A stretch of DNA of 35,882 bases. It comes from Peribacillus frigoritolerans (GTDB taxonomy: Bacteria; Bacillota; Bacilli; Bacillales; DSM-1321). The notes under the pieces were generated by a model that did not search any database, was not told where the DNA came from, and worked only from the letters and a program-made list of their open reading frames with translations. Location: contig NZ_JAUUTW010000043.1 of NCBI RefSeq assembly GCF_030676415.1, positions 1 through 35,882 of the forward strand, written 5' to 3'. Every line of letters begins with the position of its first letter. The stretch's first letter is position 1. Positions 16,354-25,172 of the stretch are shown here, piece after piece. A program made the position numbers and the translations under genes.

Positions 16354-17853
16354 TTAAATCTTATTTGTTTTTTCTCTTTTTTGGCTCGTGCTGCGGTTTC
16401 CATAACCATTCGATTTACGGTTTGTGCTTGGGCGTTTACTTGATCCGCTACCGTAATCTTTCCTGCCTGAAGAACTGCGGCCATTGCGCTGTCTGTTACT
16501 AGAAGAACTGCTTCCTCCGCGATTGCGACGCATTGGAGATGGAGATTCTTCCGTTAACTTGATAGGCGTTTGATCCGGTTCTTTTGTCATTGATTTAAGC
16601 ATAGCTGCAACTAAATCCGCTGCGCTATGTTTTTGTAATAATTCTTCTGCTTGACCAAGGTATAATGATAAATCATCATTCTCGATTGTATTAAGGATTT
16701 TTTCCGTTACTGCTTTTTGTTGACCTTCCAACGCTTCAGTTAACGTAGGAGTCTTAAGTTTCTCCATACGTTTTTTCGTTGTATGTTCAACTGCATGCAG
16801 TTGGCCTCTTTCTCTTGGTGTTACAAACGTAATGGCAATACCATGTTTACCCGCACGTCCTGTACGTCCAATACGGTGAACGTAGCTTTCAGGATCTTGA
16901 GGGATATCAAAGTTGTATACGTGAGTAACGCCTGAAATATCAAGTCCACGTGCAGCCACATCAGTAGCAACGAGTACATCGATGCTGCGGTCTTTAAACT
17001 TTTTCAATACAGAAAGGCGTTTTGCCTGACTAAGGTCACCATGAATGCCTTCAGCCATATAACCGCGGATATTCAATGCAGATGCCAATTCATCGACACG
17101 GCGTTTCGTACGTCCGAAGACAATAGCAAGATCCGGTGTCTGAATATCGAAAAGTCGTGCAAGTGTATCGAATTTTTCACTTTCTTTTAACTCCAAGTAA
17201 TATTGTTCGATACGATCCACTGTCATTTCTTTTGCTTTTACACGTACAAGAACGGGTTCCCGCATGAATCTTTCAGCAATTTTACGGATTGGATCAGGCA
17301 TTGTAGCTGAGAAAAGCAATGTTTGCCTTTCGTCAGGAACCGTTGAAAGGATCAATTCGATATCCTCAATGAATCCCATGTTAAGCATTTCATCCGCTTC
17401 ATCAAGAACTACAGTGTGAACTCCGCCTAATTTAATATTTTTACGTTTGATATGGTCTAAAAGACGACCAGGCGTACCAACGATAATATGTGGTTTTTTC
17501 TTTAAAGCACGGATTTGACGGTCGATGTCTTGTCCACCATAAACTGCAAGTACACGAGCGCGTTTTCCGTAACCAAGCTTGAAAAGTTCTTCGGAGACTT
17601 GAATCGCAAGCTCACGTGTAGGTGCAATGACAATCCCTTGCACGTTTTCGTTATTGATATCGATGTTTTCCATCAATGGAATACCGAATGCCGCTGTTTT
17701 ACCTGTTCCCGTTTGCGCTTGACCAATGATATCTTTTCCTTCAAGTGCTAGAGGTATCGTTTGGGATTGAATCGGGCTCGCTTCTTCAAATCCCATTTTT
17801 TCTATTGATTTCATGGACGTTCTATCTAATCCTAATTCGCTAAACAATGTCAA
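16354..17853 (-). CDS. cshA: DEAD-box RNA helicase CshA
   Basis: A 499-residue helicase. The Q motif is GFEEASPIQSQTIP, motif I AQTGTGKT, motif Ia PTRELAIQ, motif II VLDEADEM, motif III SAT, and motif VI HRIGRTGRAG. The C-terminal 90 residues are a basic Ser/Arg/Gly/Asn-rich tail, as expected for the RNA-binding extension of CshA. In B. subtilis CshA works in ribosome assembly, RNA turnover and cold adaptation. The start is TTG at 17853, ten bases after AAGGAG; a second TTG two codons on is an alternative. It has a long leader (see the following entry). Confidence 0.96.
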   Translation of the reverse strand: MTLFSELGLDRTSMKSIEKMGFEEASPIQSQTIPLALEGKDIIGQAQTGTGKTAAFGIPLMENIDINNENVQGIVIAPTRELAIQVSEELFKLGYGKRARVLAVYGGQDIDRQIRALKKKPHIIVGTPGRLLDHIKRKNIKLGGVHTVVLDEADEMLNMGFIEDIELILSTVPDERQTLLFSATMPDPIRKIAERFMREPVLVRVKAKEMTVDRIEQYYLELKESEKFDTLARLFDIQTPDLAIVFGRTKRRVDELASALNIRGYMAEGIHGDLSQAKRLSVLKKFKDRSIDVLVATDVAARGLDISGVTHVYNFDIPQDPESYVHRIGRTGRAGKHGIAITFVTPRERGQLHAVEHTTKKRMEKLKTPTLTEALEGQQKAVTEKILNTIENDDLSLYLGQAEELLQKHSAADLVAAMLKSMTKEPDQTPIKLTEESPSPMRRNRGGSSSSSNRQRNGRSSSGRKDYGSGSSKRPSTNRKSNGYGNRSTSQKREKTNKI

Positions 17854-18025
17854 TGTTTTCGTACTCCTTTTTATATCGTAAATTTACACGTGCATTCATG
17901 GATCATGCACAGATGTTTTAGTTCAAATCCTCATCATCATGACGGATGTTCTTCTTTATCTCTTATAAAAAGTTTATCATTATCACCTAAAAGTATGTCT
18001 GCCTTTTAGTTCAAATGAACTCAAT
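17854..18025 (-). promoter_or_regulatory. Long structured leader upstream of cshA
   Basis: On the minus strand the 12-mer TTTGAACTAAAA occurs twice (17916-17927 and 18004-18015), 88 bp apart. The distal copy joins a perfect inverted repeat AGTTCA-AA-TGAACT (18008-18021). A hairpin GTGCAT/ATGCAC lies at 17890-17910. No clear promoter could be fixed. Cold-shock helicase genes often have regulatory leaders; that this is one is inference. Confidence 0.4.
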
Positions 18026-19132
18026 ATGATTTTTTAAAAAGGAAATATACCAGTACGGACATTCACTGGCATTTTTAACTTCGCGCACGTGTAGACTTAT
18101 CATTTACATACGCTCATCTTTTTAAAAGTACATGTAACCAAAATTAAATTCAATATGGAAAATTAAAAGTAGCATAAACGGGTGTTTCACCGTTTTATTC
18201 AGGTGAGGGCTGCTGCACCTATTATTCATCAGACTTAAAAAGACTGTATGAACAAAACTTGACGAGAGCCAAGATTCTTATACAAAACAGGCCCGGTGCG
18301 TTGAGGATTTGCAGAAGTGGAAAAGCGCTTAAATGCGGCTTGATTCCCTAATAGCTACTAAAGCCGCCAAGAGATGCAGCTTTTATATATGACCAGACGC
18401 GCGGCCTATTTAATCTAAAATAATCTCAAGAATGAACTCATGAAACATGTAAGAACATACAATTTTGTTGCCTCAACCTGATTAATTTAAATAATCATCA
18501 ATGATAAGACATTTAAACTCATACTCATATTACCATTTTCAAACTGTTAATGCAATAAAGGATATCGCCCCTTTCAGAGTTACTAAAAACTTTGGATCGT
18601 TTCAAAAACGAGAAAATTGGATATTCCTGCTTGATAATTGTGCAGCTTGATTTATTCAATAGGATTACCGTAGTTACTATATCCATTCATGCGTAAGTGG
18701 ATTCAGACTGTAGACAAATTCGAGGAAATCGAGTTTGCCTACAAAAACGTTGCAGTTTTTCAGAAATCCAGTTAGGAAGATCTCAGTAACCTAGTCCTGT
18801 TTTAAAATCATGGTTCGGGATAAAATCATTCCGAACCACATACTGTCCCATTTAAATGTTTTACAAAACGAACATCTACTTATATACATGATATGCGTTT
18901 AAATCAAATAGTTTCAACAAACCTTTTTCAGGAAGGATTAGTTCGAATGAATAGCCACCATCCACTGTTTCCCCCGTTGGAAAAAGAAAGGACTTATCAT
19001 GAATTTTCTTTGCATTTCCAGGTATATAGGATCATTCTATTTTCAGAAATTCCATCTTTTTACTCAAAAACCATAGTAAATAAGTCTAAATGCAGTATGA
19101 TTGACCTATCAACAAAACAACGGGGGGGTTAT
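18022..19132. other. Gene-free stretch between cshA and the PP2C gene
   Basis: About 1.1 kb with no supported gene on either strand. Two inverted repeats stand out. At 18710-18742 a 14-base arm pairs with one mismatch and one wobble around GGAAA. At 18811-18838 TGGTTCGG pairs with CCGAACCA around 12 bases. Neither is followed by a T-run. The stretch may be the remains of deleted genes. The promoter of the PP2C gene should lie in it but was not identified with confidence. Confidence 0.5.
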
Positions 19133-20284
19133 ATGAATATTTTCACAATAGATGTTCCTTTATGTAAGGATTTTGGTCGAACCTTAAAGAAAATGAACAA
19201 GAAAGTCACCTTTTTGGAAGATCCACTCAATCAAAGTCATCTATTCAAGGATTCAACGGACTTACTGAAATCATTATTTATTTTACCTTTACACATATCA
19301 AAAAATTCTTGGCAGCAAACTTCTTTGTTTGCCTTAGCTGAATCTCACGAAATCCCTATCCTATTCATTTACAAACGCGCTTTAGGAATGGAGACCCCTC
19401 TGATTTTACCAGAAAACACCTTTTATGAAACCATGGCGGTCCCTGCTGATTCAGTAGAAGTCAGGATTAAATTAAAATCACTCAAAAACATCAGCATGCA
19501 ACTGTTTTCGGCAAAAATGAAGGGGCAAGAGCTTGAAAAGATACACCAAAAATCAGCAAGGAGCCTACGAATTGCAAAGGGCATTCAACTTTCAGGTTTA
19601 CCTTTGTCGATCAATAAAAAAGATATAGAGGTCAAAGGTCTTTCCCAGCCTTCGAGTGAACTTTCAGGGGATTTATTTTACTGGAAGGAGGTTAATGACA
19701 GGTTATACGGCTTCATAATGATCGATGTATTCGGAAAAGGCATTCATACAGCACTTATAAACATGTACATACGCACATTGATGCCCGACCTCATCAAACG
19801 TGTAAAAGACCCCATTTTCCTAACAAAGGAACTGGACAAGCTTATGCGGGATCTTTTTCAAGGACTTAATCGTGAAAACAAAAACCATGCTCATATTACT
19901 GCCTTCATTGCATACGTGAATACAAAAGATCGACTCATCGAATATGTGAACTACGGACTTCCTTCAGCCATTTTGTATTCCCCATGCACCAATCAAATTC
20001 TCAATTTGAACGAAGGGGCCACCCCAAGCGGACTGATTCCCGAATTGCCCATAAGAAAAATAGTCTTTCATTATGAACCAGGAAGCCGTTTCATCATCTA
20101 TACAGATGGACTCTCTAAAACGACCATACCTTCCGCCATTGACCGATCTGACAATATCGAGAAGGAATTCATTGAAAATGTCCATCTCGATACAAATGAC
20201 CTTCTTCAGGAACTTTTGGTCTCAAGAATGAAGCATTCTGTGATTAACGATGACATCTGCATTATTGCCGGGACACTTTTTTAA
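19133..20284 (+). CDS. SpoIIE/RsbU-type PP2C phosphatase with degenerate receiver domain
   Basis: A 383-residue protein started at the ATG at 19133, behind GGGGGG. Residues 1 to about 118 have a receiver-like layout: a hydrophobic strand SLFILPLHI, then IPILFIYK, then VPADSVEVRIKLKSL. The phospho-accepting Asp is missing and the usual Lys-Pro is Val-Pro. A linker helix (about 125-155) leads to a PP2C domain with metal-ligand segments SGD (Asp180), MIDVFGKG (Asp198), YTDGLS (Asp325) and NDD (373-374). The usual NAGH block is YGL. The most likely substrate is a phosphorylated STAS protein such as RsbV, encoded 13 kb away; this is inference. B. subtilis has no gene at this position between murF and cshA. 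Confidence 0.85.
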   Translation: MNIFTIDVPLCKDFGRTLKKMNKKVTFLEDPLNQSHLFKDSTDLLKSLFILPLHISKNSWQQTSLFALAESHEIPILFIYKRALGMETPLILPENTFYETMAVPADSVEVRIKLKSLKNISMQLFSAKMKGQELEKIHQKSARSLRIAKGIQLSGLPLSINKKDIEVKGLSQPSSELSGDLFYWKEVNDRLYGFIMIDVFGKGIHTALINMYIRTLMPDLIKRVKDPIFLTKELDKLMRDLFQGLNRENKNHAHITAFIAYVNTKDRLIEYVNYGLPSAILYSPCTNQILNLNEGATPSGLIPELPIRKIVFHYEPGSRFIIYTDGLSKTTIPSAIDRSDNIEKEFIENVHLDTNDLLQELLVSRMKHSVINDDICIIAGTLF

Positions 20285-20289
20285 GTACA

Positions 20290-20326
20290 ATAAAAAAGGC
20301 CGTTTCAAGAAACGGCCCTTTCTACG
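20290..20326. terminator. Bidirectional terminator between the PP2C gene and murF
   Basis: GGCCGTTTC-AA-GAAACGGCC is flanked by AAAAAA on the left and a CTTT-rich run on the right. It sits between two convergent genes and can serve both. Confidence 0.88.
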
Positions 20327-20331
20327 CTTTT

Positions 20332-21714
20332 TTATTTTTGTAGCGCTTGAACGACTTCCTCTAGCTTCATGCCCCTAGAAGCTTTAACGAGAATGATGTC
20401 ATTTCCCTGTGTAGACAACTTAAGTTCCTCTATAAGCTCCTGCTTATCTTGAAAAGGACGAACCTGCTCCGATGAAAAAGACTTGCTCGCTCCCTTGGCA
20501 ATAAACTCGGCTAAAGGACCATACGTGAAGACCTTATCAATCCGCTCATTGGAAATCAATTCACCAATTTTCAAATGAAAGTCTTTTTCCTGTGGCCCTA
20601 ACTCCAACATGTCTCCCAATACAAGGATTTTTTTCTCAAATCCGGATAATCCCTCAACCAACTCCACTGCTGCCTTAACTGAAGTTGGACTGGCATTATA
20701 CGCATCATTGATGATTTTCTGCCCTTTTGCGCCTTCGACCAATTCCATCCTCATATTAGTTAATTGAATGGTTGACAGACCTTTGCGGATCGCTGAATCA
20801 TCTATATTGAATTCTTTAGCAACCAAGATGGCAGCCAATGCATTAAGAACATTATGATGGCCTAAAACGGGTATCTCATAATTGATCTCCTTTTCACCAC
20901 TTCCGATTGTAAACGTGGTACTGTCTGCCCCTTGGCTTATGGTCTGTGGATATAAATCATTTTGTTCCGTGCGTCCAAAAGAAATTACGTTTAAATCAGG
21001 AAAATCCTTTTTGATCCGATTGCTAAGCAATGGTTCATCACCATGATATATCAGCGTTCCATCTTTCGCCAAACCTTCGACAATTTCCAACTTTGCATTC
21101 GCGATTTCCTCGCGTGATCCTAAATCCAATAAGTGTGATTCACCGATATTGGTAATGATCGCTACATCAGGCTTTGCCAATTTGGATAAGAACTCAATTT
21201 CACCGCGGCTGCTCATTCCCATTTCAAAAACAGCCGCTTCCGTATCCTCTTCCATAGAAAGCACCGTTAGTGGTAAACCTAAATGATTATTGAAGTTTCC
21301 ATTGGTTTTATGAACTTTATAGGTAGTGGCCAGCAGTGCAGCCGTCATATCTTTCGTAGTCGTCTTACCGTTGCTTCCTGTTATCCCAATGACTTTTATA
21401 TTCAACTGCTGACGATAAGAACGCGCCAATTGCTGAAGTGCTTTCTCGGTATTTTCGACAATGATCACCGGTAAATCATTAGGAGGATTCGGAACATCCT
21501 TTTGCCAAAAAGAAGCAGCAGCCCCTTGCGCTAAAGCTTGCTTGACATACTGATGGCCGTCAACCTGTCCGCCCTTAAGCGGAATGAACAAACATCCTTC
21601 CTTAACCGTTCTTGAATCGATGGTAACCCCATTAATTCCTTTGGACTGGAACGGACTGATATCATTCAATCCCTCTGCCATTTCATGTACTTGTTTTAAC
21701 GTTCTCTTAATCAT
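20332..21714 (-). CDS. murF: UDP-MurNAc-tripeptide--D-alanyl-D-alanine ligase MurF
   Basis: A 460-residue Mur ligase. The ATP-binding GITGSNGKTTT is at residues 110-120, followed by TNGNFNNHLGLPLT, the metal/ATP block ITNIGESHL, and NDAYNASPTS in the central-to-C-terminal domain. It adds D-Ala-D-Ala to the UDP-MurNAc-tripeptide in the cytoplasm, completing the peptidoglycan precursor. It follows ddl, whose product supplies its dipeptide substrate, after a 159-bp gap with no gene. Confidence 0.97.
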   Translation of the reverse strand: MIKRTLKQVHEMAEGLNDISPFQSKGINGVTIDSRTVKEGCLFIPLKGGQVDGHQYVKQALAQGAAASFWQKDVPNPPNDLPVIIVENTEKALQQLARSYRQQLNIKVIGITGSNGKTTTKDMTAALLATTYKVHKTNGNFNNHLGLPLTVLSMEEDTEAAVFEMGMSSRGEIEFLSKLAKPDVAIITNIGESHLLDLGSREEIANAKLEIVEGLAKDGTLIYHGDEPLLSNRIKKDFPDLNVISFGRTEQNDLYPQTISQGADSTTFTIGSGEKEINYEIPVLGHHNVLNALAAILVAKEFNIDDSAIRKGLSTIQLTNMRMELVEGAKGQKIINDAYNASPTSVKAAVELVEGLSGFEKKILVLGDMLELGPQEKDFHLKIGELISNERIDKVFTYGPLAEFIAKGASKSFSSEQVRPFQDKQELIEELKLSTQGNDIILVKASRGMKLEEVVQALQK

Positions 21715-21873
21715 TTCGCTCCTCCTACATTCATCGAACCGTTAATCGCTCTCCACTTCCAATAACCAAACGAAGCAGAAACCAGTTTAAATCGCACCGG
21801 TTCCTGCTGATTGGAATCTACCAAATCAATGTTTGATGGATTGTGAAGTATACTGCTGTTATTACTCGCATGA

Positions 21874-22956
21874 TCAAACTGTATATTTGATTTGTTGTTT
21901 TTCCTGATGACGTTCCAAGGCAAGTTTCACTAGTTTTTCAATTAACGCTGGATAGTCGACACCTGTGTGCTTCCACAATAACGGAAACATGCTGAAAGGA
22001 GTAAATCCAGGCATTGTATTCACTTCATTAATATAGATTTGCCCCTCATTCGTCAAGAAGAAGTCAGCGCGAACCAACCCGGAGCAATCCAATGACTTAA
22101 AGGCAGTAATGGCCATTTCGGATAAAGTTGCATACTCGCTTTCCGTTATCTCCGCTGGAATGACCATCGCTGAATTACCGTCAACATATTTTGCTGAATA
22201 ATCATAGAAGGCAAAGTCTTTCTTAGGGATGATTTCGCCTGCCACTGAACAAGACGGTTCATCATTACCAAGAATACCAAACTCGAGTTCGCGAGCAACG
22301 ACCCCTTCTTCAATGATGATCTTCCGATCGAATTGAAAAGCTTCCGCTACCGCTTTTTCCAGTTCATCAGCATCATTACATTTGCTGATACCGACACTCG
22401 AGCCTAAATTGGCAGGTTTGACAAAACAAGGGTACCCCAATTCATCCGCTACCTTTTTAATGGCACTTTCAGTATTCTTCTCCCATTCAGAACGAATGAA
22501 CCAAGTATATTTCACTTGAGGAAGTCCCGCCTGGGCAAAAATGTTTTTCATGATGACTTTATCCATTCCTGCTGATGAAGCTAAAACGCCATTTCCTACA
22601 TAAGGAAGGTTCAATAGTTCCAGCATCCCTTGTACGGTCCCATCTTCTCCATTTGGTCCGTGAAGCAATGGGAAAATTACGTCATACCCTGTTGATTCAC
22701 TATTTTCATCAGTTGAATGTGCCTGCAAGGCAAGAGGCGAGCTCGATTTTTCCGGTGAAAATGTCAAAGCCTCCACATTCTCAGCAGGTCCTGTTAACTT
22801 TGGTCCATTAATCCACGAACCCTCTTTTGTTATGTAAATCGGATATATATCAAACTTTGCTAAATCGAGAGCTTTAATGACCGCTAAAGCCGTCTGCATA
22901 GAAACCTCATGCTCCGCAGATTTTCCACCATAAAGCAAACCTAGTTTAGTTTTCAT
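21874..22956 (-). CDS. ddl: D-alanine--D-alanine ligase Ddl
   Basis: A 360-residue ATP-grasp enzyme: N-terminal LYGGKSAEHEVS, HGPNGEDGTVQG, FVKPANLGSSVGIS, and C-terminal INEVNTMPGFT. The omega-loop segment DYSAKYVDG keeps the tyrosine typical of D-Ala-D-Ala rather than D-Ala-D-lactate ligases, so no vancomycin-resistance specificity is suggested. The length agrees with Bacillus Ddl (about 354). It is transcribed ahead of murF. Confidence 0.97.
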   Translation of the reverse strand: MKTKLGLLYGGKSAEHEVSMQTALAVIKALDLAKFDIYPIYITKEGSWINGPKLTGPAENVEALTFSPEKSSSPLALQAHSTDENSESTGYDVIFPLLHGPNGEDGTVQGMLELLNLPYVGNGVLASSAGMDKVIMKNIFAQAGLPQVKYTWFIRSEWEKNTESAIKKVADELGYPCFVKPANLGSSVGISKCNDADELEKAVAEAFQFDRKIIIEEGVVARELEFGILGNDEPSCSVAGEIIPKKDFAFYDYSAKYVDGNSAMVIPAEITESEYATLSEMAITAFKSLDCSGLVRADFFLTNEGQIYINEVNTMPGFTPFSMFPLLWKHTGVDYPALIEKLVKLALERHQEKQQIKYTV

Positions 22957-23018
22957 GAGTTATTACCCTCCAATATTCTTTTAACCATGTTCATTGTATC
23001 ACTTTACACTAAAATGGT

Positions 23019-23130
23019 TAAAGCGAAACTTCCATCATTGGCGATTTCCCAATGATTACCACCAGCGGAACACAGGTTAAGTTCTCCACGTCTTGTGACA
23101 ACACCTGCGCTAGCACATCCTGTGCGTCGC
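23019..23130. repeat. Structured intergenic repeat, copy 1
   Basis: A 112-bp unit beginning TAAAGCGAAACTTCCATCATT and ending CCTGTGCGTCGC. It recurs at 23217-23326 with about 92% identity (roughly eight substitutions and a two-base gap by eye). Each copy contains the perfect hairpin GCACA-TCC-TGTGC and a longer imperfect hairpin bounded by AGGT/ACCT. The short minus-strand reading frame over both copies is a by-product of the repeat. Confidence 0.85.
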
Positions 23131-23216
23131 AATCGGGCATTTGCAGGCTGTTAGACCTCCACATTTCTTTTTTGTTACATCTTCTATCCACCTGCCCTAC
23201 ATCCTTTAATGCGGGG

Positions 23217-23326
23217 TAAAGCGAAACTTCCATCATTAGCACTTTTCCAATGATCACCACCAGCGGAACAGGTTAAGTTCGCCACGTCCTGTGACAACAC
23301 CTGAGCTAGCACATCCTGTGCGTCGC
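23217..23326. repeat. Structured intergenic repeat, copy 2
   Basis: The second direct copy, 86 bp beyond the first, with the same hairpins. The unit ends with GCGTCGC in both. Together the copies fill most of the 468-bp gap between ddl and the next gene, which holds no supported gene. Confidence 0.85.
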
Positions 23327-23424
23327 CCTCTCTTATCTTTTATGTATGAGATGGTAAGTCTTACACCTAAAAAATTCAGGGGTGTCAAATAATCCAATCC
23401 ACGAACCTCGGAAGTTGGGATAAT

Positions 23425-24207
23425 TCAGGAGGATGATGTATTTTTAATAATTGATTCCCATACCTTTTCTTTTCGATTGAAGATTATAAAGGCATCGGGC
23501 TCCTTAATATCTCTATCCGAAAAGTCATCATGCATCTCATCCATGTTTAAATAATCCCCTACGACCCATGCCGGTATCTCAATTTTCGTTCTTGAATACT
23601 TAACATCCCGAAAGGAAAAAACCAGCCCCTCTGCCAGAATATGAGCCAAGGAAGAAATGATTTCTGCAGGAATTGCCGTCAGCTCTTTTTTCTTTCTGAT
23701 TCCAAGCCACGTCCTCTCTACTTTTAATGGCTCCAACTTTAGCGGAATCAGACTTCCTAACATCATATAATATGTTGAAAGAGAACGAAAATAAATTTTA
23801 TTGAACCAGCCATCATCCTGGGCAAGGTACACAAATTGATTATTCAATTTACGGAAAAATGGGGGATCCAGATGGGTTTTAGCGTGTCCTAAATATAAAA
23901 GTTCCGCTATTTCCCTTCCATCCAATTCATCCAGCCCTTCCGCTTCTTCAAAGTCGATCCAACAGAAATCTCCATATGCCCGGACATTTTCTTTAACGAG
24001 CTTCGAAATATCTTCAGATGAAGCGCTCTCAAGCAGGACATTCAAATTGTACTCCCCACCATCGAATTGATGTTTCAATAATAAGATGGAATCCAAGGTA
24101 TATGGCAGCGAATAGACGAATTCACGAAAATTGAGTCCATTAAAAAGGACAAACCGTTCAGAAGCCTGCATATACATATATAAGATACCATTGCTATCAT
24201 TCTTCAT
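23425..24207 (-). CDS. Uncharacterised 260-aa protein
   Basis: A soluble-looking acidic protein with no signal peptide or transmembrane segment. Notable blocks are YGDFCWIDFEE (about residues 77-87), LDGREIAELLYLGHAKTHLDPPFFRKLNNQFVYLAQDDGWF (reported in parts; about 94-134), and IPAWVVGDYLNMDEMHDDF near residue 217. From memory, similar Bacillus proteins are sometimes labelled oxalate:formate antiporter, which cannot be right for a protein with no membrane helices. It starts with ATG at 24207, seven bases after GGAGGGGG, and overlaps the preceding small frame as ATGA. Function unknown. Confidence 0.8.
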   Translation of the reverse strand: MKNDSNGILYMYMQASERFVLFNGLNFREFVYSLPYTLDSILLLKHQFDGGEYNLNVLLESASSEDISKLVKENVRAYGDFCWIDFEEAEGLDELDGREIAELLYLGHAKTHLDPPFFRKLNNQFVYLAQDDGWFNKIYFRSLSTYYMMLGSLIPLKLEPLKVERTWLGIRKKKELTAIPAEIISSLAHILAEGLVFSFRDVKYSRTKIEIPAWVVGDYLNMDEMHDDFSDRDIKEPDAFIIFNRKEKVWESIIKNTSSS

Positions 24208-24425
24208 AACATGACCCCCTCCGAGCTCTCAATCAATAATGTTATTTTATCAAACTTTTGGGTTTTCACGTAAGTTATATAGCCCCCAATATTAATCATC
24301 ATCAGCATCGTGTAAATAATGTCGAACATAAAATCCATATTAGCCCAAATGAATATCCATATTATAGTGAAGAATATACAATTGGAGGAATTAATCAGGG
24401 ATAAAGTTAAAAAAGGATTTATCAT
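24204..24425 (-). CDS. Possible small membrane protein (73 aa)
   Basis: A 73-residue hydrophobic frame with two likely transmembrane segments (about residues 15-30 and 33-52) and a short charged C terminus. Its stop overlaps the start of the downstream 260-aa gene as ATGA, which suggests translational coupling. The ribosome-binding site for the ATG at 24425 is weak. I do not recognise the product. It could be a chance frame. Confidence 0.4.
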   Translation of the reverse strand: MINPFLTLSLINSSNCIFFTIIWIFIWANMDFMFDIIYTMLMMINIGGYITYVKTQKFDKITLLIESSEGVML

Positions 24426-24426
24426 T

Positions 24427-25113
24427 CATTCTTTTCATGGGGCCCTTCCCTTTATGCTGATGCAACTAAAAAATTAGGTCTATGGCAATCAGAGAAATAT
24501 GCACTCCGAAAAATATTTATATCAGGATGATGCAATCCTTGATATCGGATGCGGTTCAGGAAGAACCACTTTCACACTATATAAAAAAGGAATTCAAAAT
24601 ATAACGGGAATCGATCTAGCTCCTTCCATGCTTAATGAAGCCGAAAAAATAGTGCATGAATATAACCAGGACATACCCTTTATCCTTGGCGATGCAACAA
24701 ACCTCCCTTTCAATGACACATCATTCGATAAAGCAATCTTCGCTTTTAATGGTTTAATGCAAATTCCCCAGCGACAAAACCGCACATTGGCTTTAAAAGA
24801 AATCAACTGTATTTTAAAACCTGAAGGAATCTTCATTTTCACAACACATGACCGTGATAAAAACGAAAATCACCTGAACTTCAGGGAGCAAGGTGTGAAG
24901 GGCAACAAGATTCGAGGCTTTATGAGTTTGGGGATATTTTCACTTCCGGGACGATACTTACCCCCATATCCCAACACTACTTGAAGTACTTAATTGTCTG
25001 GAGGAAGCAGGGCTTACAGTCATCGAGAGCTTTTACCGCAGTGAATTATTCGATGGAAACGAAGGTGTCAACGCTTTCTCTTCCGATTGCCGCTTCTGGA
25101 TCGTTAAAAATCA
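24427..25113 (+). pseudogene. SAM-dependent methyltransferase pseudogene, several frameshifts
   Basis: Recognisable methyltransferase sequence runs through changing frames. HSFHGALP (from 24427) shifts to YADATKKLGLWQSEKYALRK (from 24453), then at an A-run near 24510 to YLYQDDAILDIGCGSG (the SAM-binding motif). This frame continues through GIDLAPSML and FIFTTHDRD to about 24915. It then shifts to YEFGDIFTSGTIL, and at a C-run near 24963 to HIPTLLEVLNCLEEAGL through CRFWIVKN. At least four single-base shifts lie mostly in homopolymers. No intact start is evident. Either a decayed gene or sequencing error would explain it; the number of shifts favours decay. Confidence 0.75.
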
Positions 25114-25129
25114 GGAAGTGCATTTTAAT

Positions 25130-25169
25130 TCAAAAAAAATCCAGAGTGACATTTCACTCTGGATTTTTT
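25130..25169. terminator. Terminator of gltP (bidirectional)
   Basis: CCAGAGTGA pairs with TCACTCTGG around CATT, extended by ATCC/GGAT. It has a T-run on the right and an A-run on the left, so it works for gltP on the minus strand and for the methyltransferase remnant on the plus strand. Confidence 0.9.
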
Positions 25170-25172
25170 GTA

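Noticed and set aside
18893..19132. In-frame 80-codon N-terminal extension of the PP2C gene
   Set aside because: The first ATG has no ribosome-binding site and the extension has no domain-like pattern, while the ATG at 19133 follows a G-rich site and begins the receiver-like fold.
21711..21923. 70-aa minus-strand frame between ddl and murF
   Set aside because: It overlaps the end of ddl out of frame, shows no recognisable pattern and has no ribosome-binding site.
23018..23260. 80-aa minus-strand reading frame
   Set aside because: It spans the two intergenic repeats and repeats the same peptide at both ends; it is a product of the repeat, not a gene.
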